From: CAJGCS01 sp045589955 | GTDB lineage: Bacteria; Bacillota_I; Bacilli_A; ML615J-28; CAG-313 | Assembly (NCBI GenBank): GCA_045589955.1 | Contig: JAZNQD010000018.1 | Span: 1 to 22,420, forward strand | Direction of reading: 5' to 3' | DNA: 22,420 bases | In this document: positions 1-6,687 of the stretch, in pieces | How the letters are laid out: the number at the start of each line of letters is the position of its first letter | Position numbering within the stretch: the stretch's first letter is position 1 | Position numbers and translations under genes: made by a program | Notes under the pieces: generated by a model | What the model saw: only the letters and a program-made list of their open reading frames with translations | Databases searched by the model: none | Told to the model about the DNA's origin: nothing

Positions 1-36
1 AATACGGCAATATTATTATAATATAAAGGAAGAACA

Positions 37-72
37 AAAAAGGATTTGTGTATTTAATCACAAATCCTTTTT
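37..72. terminator. bidirectional intrinsic terminator (hairpin A)
   Basis: A perfect 14-bp inverted repeat (37-50 with 59-72) surrounds an 8-nt loop. The outer base pairs are an A-run and a T-run, so both strands give a hairpin followed by U residues. It probably ends a plus-strand gene lying left of the window and acts as a backstop for the rplT operon arriving on the minus strand. No convincing coding sequence can be assigned to bases 1-36. Confidence 0.7.
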
Positions 73-73
73 A

Positions 74-134
74 TCACAAAATATTTTACTATCTATCACA
101 AAATCACAAAATCACAAAATCACAAAATATTTTA
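74..134. repeat. TCACAAAA octamer tandem repeat
   Basis: Four perfect head-to-tail copies of the octamer TCACAAAA run from 96 to 127, with one more copy at 74-81. The 15-mer TCACAAAATATTTTA occurs twice (74-88 and 120-134), so the block looks like a local duplication plus slippage. It lies between two terminators, is outside any gene, and part of the motif (TCACAAA) recurs in the 3' arm of the hairpin at 59-65. Confidence 0.85.
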
Positions 135-154
135 TAGAACCTAATTAAATAGCT

Positions 155-186
155 AAAAGAGATTTGTTTTACAAATCTCTTTTTTT
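155..186. terminator. intrinsic terminator (hairpin B)
   Basis: A perfect 13-bp stem (155-167 with 171-183) and a 3-nt loop are followed by a run of Ts on the plus strand, with a shorter U-run on the minus strand. It could stop transcription from either side. Its arms carry GATTTGT/ACAAATC, also found in the hairpin at 37-72, so the two are related in sequence. Confidence 0.65.
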
Positions 187-192
187 GTACAT

Positions 193-216
193 AAAAAAAC
201 AAGGATTTCTCCTTGT
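193..216 (-). terminator. terminator of the infC-rpmI-rplT operon
   Basis: Read on the minus strand this is a 7-bp stem ACAAGGA/TCCTTGT capped by a GAAA tetraloop and followed by seven Us. It starts about 10 nt after the rplT stop codon, the expected place for the end of this operon. Confidence 0.85.
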
Positions 217-226
217 CTTAAAATTA

Positions 227-586
227 CTATTTATTTAATTGAGCTTTTGCAGTATCGCAAAGACTAGCAAACATAGTTGCATCATTAACTGCTAAATCAG
301 CTAACATTTTTCTGTTGATTTCAATATTTGCTAATTTTAAACCATGCATTAATTGGTTGTAGCTTAAACCTAATGCTCTACTTGCAGCATTAATACGAAC
401 GATCCATAATTTACGGAAATTACGTTTATTATTTTTACGGTCGCGGTATGCATACATTAATGATTTCATTACTTGTTGGTTAGCTACCTTATATAAACAA
501 TGTTTTGAACCAAAGAAACCTTTAGCTTGTCTTAAAACGCGGTTACGTCTTCTTCTACTTACAACTCCACCTTTAGTACGTGCCAT
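227..586 (-). CDS. rplT: 50S ribosomal protein L20
   Basis: This 119-residue protein is full length for L20. It has the basic N-terminus starting MARTKGGVVSRRRRNRVL and the family stretch RNFRKLWIVRINAASR near residues 56-71. L20 binds 23S rRNA early in large-subunit assembly. In Firmicutes it also represses its own operon by binding the infC leader. The ATG is preceded by a strong AGGAGGT site about 13 nt downstream of rpmI, and the stop is TAG. It is the last gene of infC-rpmI-rplT and is followed by a GAAA-loop terminator. Confidence 0.97.
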   Translation of the reverse strand: MARTKGGVVSRRRRNRVLRQAKGFFGSKHCLYKVANQQVMKSLMYAYRDRKNNKRNFRKLWIVRINAASRALGLSYNQLMHGLKLANIEINRKMLADLAVNDATMFASLCDTAKAQLNK

Positions 587-599
587 TCTCGGTTACCTC

Positions 600-800
600 C
601 TATTTAATGTTATCTAGTTGTTGTCTAATACGACGTGCGTCGCATGTTGCAACTAGTGATGCTTTTCTTAAATGTCTTGATTGTTTTGATGTTGTAGCAG
701 GTGCTAAGTGTCTGATACCTGCTTGTCCACGTCTGAATTTACCAGAACCAGTTACGCGGATACGTTTTTTTGTTGAGCTATGACTTCTCATTTTTGGCAT
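600..800 (-). CDS. rpmI: 50S ribosomal protein L35
   Basis: This 66-residue, highly basic protein begins MPKMRSHSSTKKRIRVTG, the usual L35 start (MPKMKTH..KR.K.TG). The C-terminal half carries the His/Arg-rich HLRKASLV segment. L35 is a small constituent of the large ribosomal subunit. The ORF lies between infC and rplT in the universal infC-rpmI-rplT order, with a GGAG ribosome site before the ATG. The overlapping plus-strand ORF is an antisense shadow. Confidence 0.97.
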   Translation of the reverse strand: MPKMRSHSSTKKRIRVTGSGKFRRGQAGIRHLAPATTSKQSRHLRKASLVATCDARRIRQQLDNIK

Positions 801-817
801 AATTTTTGTTCTCCTTT

Positions 818-1360
818 TTAATTTTTCTTTTTAACTACAATTGGACTTAACATCATTGTCATATTGCGACCATCAAGTGTTGGTTGTTGGTCAATCTTAG
901 CAATGTCTTCAAGACCATTTGCGAATTTAACGAATAACTCTTTTGTGTTATTTGCTTGGTCAATCATACGACCTTTAAAACGACAGCTCACTTTAACTTT
1001 GTCACCACCTGTTAAAAATTTACGGGCAGCACGAGCTTTTGTTTCATAGTCATTAGTATCGATAGTTGGACTAAGTCTTACTTCTTTAACACTAATAACT
1101 TTTTGATTTTTCTTTGCTTCCTTTGCTTTTTTAATTTGATCATAACGATATTTGCTATAATCCATTAATTTGCAAACTGGAACTTTAGCATTAGGGGCAA
1201 CGCAAACTAAGTCAAATCCTCTTTCATCTGCAATGCTTAATGCTTCATCTGTAGGTAATTCACCTAATTGTTCTCCTGTCTCAGAAATCACTAATACTTT
1301 TTCGGCAGTAATTTCTTCATTGACTAAATTATCAACTTTTTTATCAGGGATCTTACTAAT
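818..1360 (-). CDS. infC: translation initiation factor IF-3, non-AUG start
   Basis: IF-3 binds the 30S subunit, blocks premature 50S joining and proofreads the start codon. About 180 residues contain the N-domain (VNEEITAEKVLVISETGEQLG), the family segment around KLMDYSKYRYDQ, a Lys-rich linker and the C-domain. The open frame continues upstream to a GTG at 1435, but that part is hydrophobic, unlike IF-3, and is encoded by the attenuator hairpin. The true start is most likely ATT at 1358-1360, 5 nt after a perfect GGAGGTG (1366-1372). A second ATT directly before it is too close to the site. A rare start codon is the classic way infC is autoregulated, because IF-3 discriminates against non-AUG starts. 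Stop TAA. Confidence 0.93.
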   Translation of the reverse strand: MSKIPDKKVDNLVNEEITAEKVLVISETGEQLGELPTDEALSIADERGFDLVCVAPNAKVPVCKLMDYSKYRYDQIKKAKEAKKNQKVISVKEVRLSPTIDTNDYETKARAARKFLTGGDKVKVSCRFKGRMIDQANNTKELFVKFANGLEDIAKIDQQPTLDGRNMTMMLSPIVVKKKN

Positions 1361-1539
1361 AATTTCACCTCCAATTATTTTGAAAATTAATAGTAAGAAA
1401 AGTATAAAAAACGTGAACAACACATAGTCGTCCACGTAAAAATCACAATATAAATTATTGGTTTTATGACTCTTTACCCATCGACATCATCAATCGGGTG
1501 AGAAGTGGACTTCTTCTTTTCACTACCTATTTAATTTTC
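1361..1539 (-). promoter_or_regulatory. infC operon leader, L20-type transcription attenuator
   Basis: This untranslated leader runs from the predicted start site to the infC ribosome site. It contains a small hairpin with a UCCA loop (AGAAG/CTTCT, about 1501-1514), a second stem (ACCCGA with UCG..GGU, about 1476-1500) and an intrinsic terminator at 1406-1437. The sequence GUCCAC (1505-1510) is exactly complementary to GUGGAC (1430-1435), the 5' side of the terminator stem, so pairing these two would form an antiterminator. This matches the known Bacillus mechanism in which L20 binds the infC leader and favours termination. The fold is derived by eye; L20 as ligand is inferred from family knowledge. 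Confidence 0.75.
1406..1437 (-). terminator. attenuator terminator in the infC leader
   Basis: The 8-bp stem ACGTGGAC/GTTCACGT (1430-1437 with 1411-1418, including one G-U) has an 11-nt loop and is followed by UUUUU. It sits about 40 nt upstream of the infC ribosome site, so it is a premature terminator in the leader rather than an operon end. Confidence 0.8.
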
Positions 1540-1545
1540 GTATAT

Positions 1546-1554
1546 ATTATATCA
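1546..1554 (-). promoter_or_regulatory. promoter of infC-rpmI-rplT
   Basis: A perfect extended -10, TGATATAAT, lies on the minus strand with no good -35 at 17 bp. It predicts a start near 1539 and a leader of about 180 nt. It lies only about 35 bp past the pyrG stop. No hairpin terminator is visible between pyrG and this site, so pyrG transcripts could also enter the infC leader. Confidence 0.65.
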
Positions 1555-1588
1555 CTTTTTTATCAAATAATCTATCTATTTGCTTAGG

Positions 1589-3196
1589 TTATTTTTTTGT
1601 TTTTTCTAAAACCGCTTTAACAAAACCTTCAAATAATGGGTGTGGTCTATTTGGTCTAGATAAGAATTCCGGATGATATTGACAAGCAACAAACCAAGGA
1701 TGATCAGGAAGTTCAATGCTTTCAACTAAATCTAACTCTTCATTGCATCCGCTAAATACCATACCATGTTTTTCAAGTTGACACAAGTAATCATTGTTGA
1801 TTTCATAGCGATTACGATGTCTTTCATTAATACAAGTTTTTCCATATAATGAATGAATTCGTGTTCCTTCTCTAAGTTTACACTTATAAGCTCCTATTCT
1901 TAATGGACCACCTTGTTGTAAAGTATCTCTAAGTCCATGGGCAAAATGAACTACGGGATTCTTTGTTTCAGGGTTATACTCAACGGAGTTAGCATCAGTT
2001 AGGCCAAGAACATTGCGAGCATAATCAATAATAGCAACTTCCATACCTAAACAAATTCCAAAATAAGGGACTTTGTTTTCACGAGCATAACGACAAGCAA
2101 CAATTTCACCTTCAGCACTTCTTGTACCAAATTCACCCGGAACAAAAATACCATCAACATCGCTTAATAATTCACTTGCATTTTCATCATTAATTTCATC
2201 ACTAGCAATCCATTTGACATTAATCTTTTTACCAACTTCATACCCTGCATGTTTTAACGCCTCATGAACAGATAAATAAGCATCATGCAAGCCAACATAT
2301 TTACCAACTAAAGCAATTTTAATTTCGCCTTTAAGTTCTTTAATTTTTGTAATTAATGAAACCCATTCAGTCATATCAGTTTTTTCAGTTTCAATATTAA
2401 AATAATCACAAATATAATCATCAACATGTTGTTTTTGTAAATTTAAAGCTACTTCATACAAAATATTAACGTCGGTTGCTTGGACTACGGCTTTCTTTTC
2501 AATATCGCAGAATAAAGCAATTTTTTCTTTAACTTCATGATCAATATTTACTTCAGTTCTTAAGATAATCATATCTGGTTGAATACCTAAAGAACGCAAT
2601 TCTTTAACACTATGTTGAGTTGGTTTAGTTTTAATTTCTTTTGCAGCACGAAGATAAGGAACTAATGTATTGTGAATAAAGAAAGTATTTTCAACACCAA
2701 CTTCACGACGCCATTGTCTAATAGCTTCTAAGAATGGTAAGCCTTCAATGTCACCTACTGTTCCACCAATTTCAGTGATAATAACATCAGCTTTTGACGT
2801 CTTGGCTGCACTTCGAATTTTATTTTTTATTTCATCAGTAATATGAGGAATAACTTGAACAGTACGACCTAAATAATCGCCTCTTCTTTCCTTTTCAATA
2901 ACACTCTTATAAATCTTACCAGCAGTTACTGTAGAATCTTTTGATAAATTTTCGTCAATAAATCTTTCATAGTGACCTAAGTCTAAATCGGCTTCTGCGC
3001 CATCTTCTGTTACGAAAACTTCCCCATGTTGTAGGGGGCTCATTGTTCCTGGATCAACGTTAATATATGGATCAAACTTTTGCATAAACACCTTTAATCC
3101 ACGATTTTTAAGTAAGCGTGCAACGCTAGATGCAGCAATCCCTTTACCTAAACTTGATACTACACCACCTGTAACAAAGATATATTTCGTTTTCAT
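1589..3196 (-). CDS. pyrG: CTP synthase (glutamine-hydrolysing)
   Basis: CTP synthase aminates UTP to CTP using ATP and ammonia from glutamine. The 535 residues are normal length. The synthetase domain starts KYIFVTGGVVSSLGKGI (4-20) and has conserved IGGTVGDIE (143-151). The C-terminal class-I amidotransferase domain has nucleophile Cys382 in GICLGME and the His508/Glu510 pair in YHPEF. Two amidotransferase signature positions differ from the usual form: PGEFG (353-357) instead of PGGFG in the oxyanion-hole loop, and CLGME instead of CLGMQ. A near-consensus promoter lies just upstream. The Bacillus-type GGGC start-site slippage leader is absent. GAGGTGAG precedes the ATG. Confidence 0.97.
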   Translation of the reverse strand: MKTKYIFVTGGVVSSLGKGIAASSVARLLKNRGLKVFMQKFDPYINVDPGTMSPLQHGEVFVTEDGAEADLDLGHYERFIDENLSKDSTVTAGKIYKSVIEKERRGDYLGRTVQVIPHITDEIKNKIRSAAKTSKADVIITEIGGTVGDIEGLPFLEAIRQWRREVGVENTFFIHNTLVPYLRAAKEIKTKPTQHSVKELRSLGIQPDMIILRTEVNIDHEVKEKIALFCDIEKKAVVQATDVNILYEVALNLQKQHVDDYICDYFNIETEKTDMTEWVSLITKIKELKGEIKIALVGKYVGLHDAYLSVHEALKHAGYEVGKKINVKWIASDEINDENASELLSDVDGIFVPGEFGTRSAEGEIVACRYARENKVPYFGICLGMEVAIIDYARNVLGLTDANSVEYNPETKNPVVHFAHGLRDTLQQGGPLRIGAYKCKLREGTRIHSLYGKTCINERHRNRYEINNDYLCQLEKHGMVFSGCNEELDLVESIELPDHPWFVACQYHPEFLSRPNRPHPLFEGFVKAVLEKTKK

Positions 3197-3227
3197 AACT
3201 CACCTCAACTGATTAAATTACTATATT

Positions 3228-3256
3228 ATTATACTCTTTCTACAACTTTTAGTCAA
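3228..3256 (-). promoter_or_regulatory. pyrG promoter
   Basis: On the minus strand TTGACT, a 17-bp spacer and TATAAT give a near-perfect housekeeping promoter with a start near 3221, only about 25 nt before the pyrG ATG. The initial transcript has no G-run or terminator hairpin, so the known Bacillus pyrG attenuation is not evident. Confidence 0.85.
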
Positions 3257-3265
3257 GGAAGTAAA

Positions 3266-3946
3266 CTAGTAATTTTCATACCTTTTAAAAAGACAGAAAC
3301 CAATCAAAATATACAAAATTAGATTCATAATTAGTATAATAAATGATAAATTATTTGTTGTTGAAGTTGGAATAAAAATGTTCACTAATTGAATAATAAT
3401 GTTATCATAAGTAGCATTTTTCATTATTATATATATAAAAAAAACAAATATAAAAGCGAAGTTTGTCTTAAATAGATAACTAAAATTTAAAGTAATCAAG
3501 CTGTAAACAAGGGTTTGTAATAGTATTCTTATATATATTAATATAGTATCAAAGGAAAACACAAACCATTTTGTTATCGCTCCAACACCTAAATATATTC
3601 CAAACATAAGTGATGTAATCATCCAAATTACAAAAATATTAGTTATTACTTTTGAAACATAAAATTTACTTTTTTTAACTTTTAAAAGAACAAAATATGT
3701 ATTATTTTTAATATTGGAAAATAAATAACATCCGATAATTACTAACATGATTTCAATAATTATTAGAACTGAATGAGTGTACTGAGTTTGATAATAATTT
3801 TGGTATAATAATTGTTGATTTGAGGAAAGATAAAATTTCGACTCATATAAACAAATAAGACTATAAATAAACAAAACAAAGGAAATGATGATACTATTAT
3901 TACGTGATAACAAGTATCCTAAATGAAGTTTTACCAGTCTAATCAT
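3266..3946 (-). CDS. six-helix ABC-2-like permease subunit, unassigned
   Basis: This 226-residue, very hydrophobic protein has about six membrane segments (roughly 18-34, 58-76, 99-120, 135-155, 163-177, 200-218) and a short basic C-terminus. It has no recognisable family motif. Its start overlaps the end of the ABC ATPase gene by 8 nt, so the two are translationally coupled and probably form one transporter. With one small permease and one small ATPase, a homodimer of each is likely (inference). Composition is unusually rich in Ile, Tyr, Asn and Phe. No terminator is visible between its TAG stop and the pyrG promoter. A bacteriocin or lantibiotic immunity-type exporter is possible but unproven. 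Confidence 0.75.
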   Translation of the reverse strand: MIRLVKLHLGYLLSRNNSIIISFVLFIYSLICLYESKFYLSSNQQLLYQNYYQTQYTHSVLIIIEIMLVIIGCYLFSNIKNNTYFVLLKVKKSKFYVSKVITNIFVIWMITSLMFGIYLGVGAITKWFVFSFDTILIYIRILLQTLVYSLITLNFSYLFKTNFAFIFVFFIYIIMKNATYDNIIIQLVNIFIPTSTTNNLSFIILIMNLILYILIGFCLFKRYENY

Positions 3947-4538
3947 TTTTTAACTCAATTTTATTTATATCTTTAAATGGGTATTTAGATAACTGATGCG
4001 TAATTATCATAATTAATTTGTCAACATCTTTTAACTTTGCAAGTTCTTCGAAGAACAACTTCTGAGATGTTTCATCTAAACCAGTAAGAGGCTCATCAAA
4101 AATGTAGACATCAGCTTCTTTGAGAAAGCACTGGATAATTAATATCTTTTGTCTTGTTCCTTTAGATAGTTTTATTATTGGTGTATTTTGGTACTTTTCA
4201 ACTTGAAACTTATCAATATAGTAACTGATTTTACTATTTAGTTTTGAGTTAGGAATATTACATGATTTACCAATCAAAAATAAAAAATTTTTAAGCGAAA
4301 TGAAATCCGGCATATGGACCTTGTCTGGGCAATATGATATTTCATATTTATCATTATTTATATATCCTTCATAGTTTATGATTCCATTGATACATTTAAT
4401 GAAAGTTGATTTACCAACACCATTTGTACCAATAATAAAATTATATTTATTATTAGTAATACACAAATTAAGGTTGTTTAAAACTTTATTTTTCCCATAT
4501 TTTTTGTTTAAGTTATTAATCTTTATTTGTAACATCAT
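3939..4538 (-). CDS. ABC transporter ATP-binding protein, short form
   Basis: This 199-residue nucleotide-binding subunit has Walker A GTNGVGKST (37-45), a variant signature LSKGT (124-128), Walker B VYIFDEP (144-150) and the switch His181 in IITHQ. The Q-loop position reads CPDK, as in many ABC-2 exporter ATPases, rather than a Gln. It is shorter than typical (about 230-300), ending soon after the H-loop. The gene follows the lipoprotein gene closely and overlaps the permease gene. The ribosome site is weak: GAGGAA is about 16 nt upstream, inside the end of the lipoprotein gene, suggesting coupling. Substrate unknown. Confidence 0.88.
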   Translation of the reverse strand: MMLQIKINNLNKKYGKNKVLNNLNLCITNNKYNFIIGTNGVGKSTFIKCINGIINYEGYINNDKYEISYCPDKVHMPDFISLKNFLFLIGKSCNIPNSKLNSKISYYIDKFQVEKYQNTPIIKLSKGTRQKILIIQCFLKEADVYIFDEPLTGLDETSQKLFFEELAKLKDVDKLIMIITHQLSKYPFKDINKIELKND

Positions 4539-4551
4539 ATTAACTTTTTAA

Positions 4552-5367
4552 CTATTCCTCAGTATTGACAAAGACAAAGTTTTTTATTCCCATTTCTTTA
4601 ACAAGATTGTTTATTTGATATTTGATTAAAAAAGCAGTTTGGTTTCCTTTAATCTCATTAATGTAACATAGAGGTAAAAAATAAGTACTACTTTTATTTG
4701 CCTCTATTGTAAGTTTCATAGGTAATAATGTTTCACTTTTGTAAGGTTCATAAATATCCAAAACAGTATATATACTATCATAATTTTCACTGATATCTTT
4801 TAAATTAGCTAAATCAGCCCCAAAATAAGCATTTATTAGATTTATATCAAGAAGATTAATTGTTTCATCATTCACATTTTTTAAAGTCAAAATTATACCT
4901 TTTAAATAAGGATCAAAAAATCCTTTAATAGCTTTTACTCGTACGTCCTCATTTAGTTCTCCTCTAAATAGTGCGAGACTTCCTAAAGAATAAGACATAA
5001 TGACTTGATTAATGTACTCAATTTCTAAAACGGGGTTTATCATAATTAATAATTCATCAACGATAAACGATGTATCGAATAATAAATCATATTGAAACAT
5101 ATTGTTATTCTTTCCCTTATAAATGATTTCTTTCAAATTAATTAGAAAGATATTTTCATCATCTTTTAAGTAAACATTAGCAATATTCTCTTTTTTTAGA
5201 TAGACTGATTGATAAACATTAATAAAGAATGAAACTTTTAAATCTTCGTTAACAAGATTATAATCTTCTTCTAAAACAAAAATTTTTTCTTTATTCATAC
5301 AGCTTGAAAGAATGAAAAGTGACATAAATACAATTATACTACTTATAAATTTCTTCATTGAACTCAT
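4552..5367 (-). CDS. putative lipoprotein, unknown function
   Basis: A 271-residue protein with a signal peptide ending in a lipobox (LSSC, Cys23), so it should be lipid-anchored on the outer face of the membrane. The rest is mixed hydrophobic/acidic with no recognised domain. Start ATG at 5367 is chosen because GGAG lies 4 nt upstream; a second Met three codons later is too far from it. The gene begins inside the last 29 nt of the secreted-protein gene in a different frame. Its place between a secreted protein and an ABC transporter suggests a substrate-binding, chaperone or immunity role (inference only). Confidence 0.8.
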   Translation of the reverse strand: MSSMKKFISSIIVFMSLFILSSCMNKEKIFVLEEDYNLVNEDLKVSFFINVYQSVYLKKENIANVYLKDDENIFLINLKEIIYKGKNNNMFQYDLLFDTSFIVDELLIMINPVLEIEYINQVIMSYSLGSLALFRGELNEDVRVKAIKGFFDPYLKGIILTLKNVNDETINLLDINLINAYFGADLANLKDISENYDSIYTVLDIYEPYKSETLLPMKLTIEANKSSTYFLPLCYINEIKGNQTAFLIKYQINNLVKEMGIKNFVFVNTEE

Positions 5368-5977
5368 AATACTCCGTTATCACATCAATATATTCCCAAT
5401 TCGACTTAAAAACAGGGATTCCGAAAATAAAATACTTAACAGCTCCTTGAGAAAGTAATGCATCTCCAGTAATATACATTGTAACCTTAGTATGTGGGTC
5501 GACTGTAATTGTATAATTTACCTCCTTCATTACTCCGACTTCTAAAGATGCCCCAATTGATTTCTTTATACTTTCTTCAACCTTAGCATTAACAATATCA
5601 ATTTTAAAAGAAGCATCAGCACCAACACTTGTAGTATTTTCAACATTCATCTCTCCAGTCAGATTAACTCGATATGTATACTCATATTCTAAGGCATTAT
5701 TAGTCTTATTACTTCTTGAAAATGCATCATATTTCTTATATTTAACTTTCACATTTTTGTTTTTCACATAAACACTTGGTCCAAAAAAACGCCATTTTAC
5801 TTTTTTTATATCTTTTTTCTTTGTTGTTAAAGATGTATTATTTAACAAATATACATTATCTCTTAATATTTCAATATCTTCAAATTCTTTATAACCAGTA
5901 CTTGAATAGGCATAAACAATATCAAAAGAAAAACATAACAATATTACAAATACCAAATACAATAATACTTTTTTCAT
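5339..5977 (-). CDS. secreted beta-rich protein, possible pore-former-like fold
   Basis: 212 residues starting at the ATG behind AAAGGAGGAACT; the frame is open for 16 more codons upstream but without a ribosome site. A signal peptide (1-23, ending VYA) is followed by a Lys/Tyr-rich region and then alternating polar/hydrophobic strands (about 97-170). These include a Ser/Lys-rich stretch (116-150) and YTITVDPHTKVTMYIT (155-170), which resemble the stem hairpin and the following V-P-type strand of aerolysin/ETX-MTX2 proteins. This resemblance is a pattern seen by eye, not a family match. There is no lipobox or wall anchor. It leads a four-gene cassette with a lipoprotein and an ABC transporter. 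Stop TAG. Confidence 0.75.
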   Translation of the reverse strand: MKKVLLYLVFVILLCFSFDIVYAYSSTGYKEFEDIEILRDNVYLLNNTSLTTKKKDIKKVKWRFFGPSVYVKNKNVKVKYKKYDAFSRSNKTNNALEYEYTYRVNLTGEMNVENTTSVGADASFKIDIVNAKVEESIKKSIGASLEVGVMKEVNYTITVDPHTKVTMYITGDALLSQGAVKYFIFGIPVFKSNWEYIDVITEYYEFNEEIYK

Positions 5978-6056
5978 AGTTCCTCCTTTTATTTTTATAT
6001 TTCGTATTTTTAACGAATTTTCCATTTATAAAATAAATTATTATTTCTCATATAAG

Positions 6057-6085
6057 TTGATTATATATTTTCATTTTGTTATAAT
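6057..6085 (+). promoter_or_regulatory. promoter of the P-loop kinase gene
   Basis: TTGATT at 6057-6062, a 17-bp spacer and TATAAT at 6080-6085 give a strong housekeeping promoter with a start near 6092. It is divergent from the secreted-protein gene. On that opposite side no clear promoter could be assigned, though a small inverted repeat TTCGT/ACGAA (6001-6017) lies there. Confidence 0.8.
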
Positions 6086-6119
6086 GCTTATATATTCAAT
6101 TAATATTGGAGGGATTAAC

Positions 6120-6632
6120 TTGATTATTTTAATTACTGGTGCATCGCATACTGGTAAAACTTTATTTGCTCAAAAGTTACTTGAAAAATATCATTATCCA
6201 TATTTATCAATTGATCATTTGAAAATGGGATTAATCCGAACTAAGAGCACAGCTCTTACACCAACAAGCAGTGATGATAAGCTAACAGCTTACCTTTGGC
6301 CAATTGTAGTTGAAATCATAAAAACAGCTATTGAAAACAAACAAAACCTAATTATTGAGGGATGTTATATTCCCTTCGATTGGCAAAAGTATTTTGACGA
6401 TGAATATCTTGAATTTATTAAATATTACTGTTTAGTAATGACTGAGAATTATATTAAAAAACATTTCAATGACATCAAAAAATATGCAAATGTTATTGAG
6501 AGTCGTTTAGATGATGATTGTAATATTCAAAGTGTTATCGATGATAATATAAAGTTTTTATATTATGCCACACAACACCAACAAAACATTATCTTAATTG
6601 AAGATAATTATCCGGAATATATAAAAGACTAG
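6120..6632 (+). CDS. small P-loop kinase-like NTPase, TTG start
   Basis: 170 residues beginning MIILITGASHTGKT, with a Walker A GASHTGKT at 7-14 and an N-terminal nucleoside/metabolite-kinase type fold. The stretch YLSIDHLKMGLIR (about 30-42) and LIIEGCYIPFDW (about 77-88) place it with small proteins often labelled adenylate kinase or 2-phosphoglycerate kinase in Firmicutes. The real substrate is unknown. The start is TTG at 6120, 6 nt after GGAGGG; the in-frame extension back to 6057 runs through the promoter and is not coding. It is the only plus-strand gene in the window. The TAG stop lies inside the terminator stem. Confidence 0.82.
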   Translation: MIILITGASHTGKTLFAQKLLEKYHYPYLSIDHLKMGLIRTKSTALTPTSSDDKLTAYLWPIVVEIIKTAIENKQNLIIEGCYIPFDWQKYFDDEYLEFIKYYCLVMTENYIKKHFNDIKKYANVIESRLDDDCNIQSVIDDNIKFLYYATQHQQNIILIEDNYPEYIKD

Positions 6633-6686
6633 CAAAAAATGAACCTGTTCCTTTAAAACGGACAGGTTCATTTTGCTAGTCTTTTT
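6626..6686. terminator. long bidirectional terminator between convergent genes
   Basis: A stem of more than 20 bp pairs AGACTAGC (6626-6633) with GCTAGTCT (6675-6682), and TGAACCTGT (6640-6648) with ACAGGTTCA (6662-6670), with an A/T tract between. T-runs follow on both strands. It ends the kinase gene from the left and the nagA/ABC operon from the right. The kinase stop codon is part of the stem. Confidence 0.9.
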
Positions 6687-6687
6687 G

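Noticed and set aside
580..783. Plus-strand ORF opposite rpmI
   Set aside because: Shadow of a conserved ribosomal protein gene; no recognisable product.
1361..1435. N-terminal extension of IF-3 starting at GTG 1435
   Set aside because: It is hydrophobic, unlike IF-3, is encoded by the attenuator hairpin and lacks a ribosome site; ATT at 1358-1360 is better supported.
5978..6025. 16-codon upstream extension of the secreted-protein gene
   Set aside because: The ATG at 5977 follows AAAGGAGG and opens a normal signal peptide.
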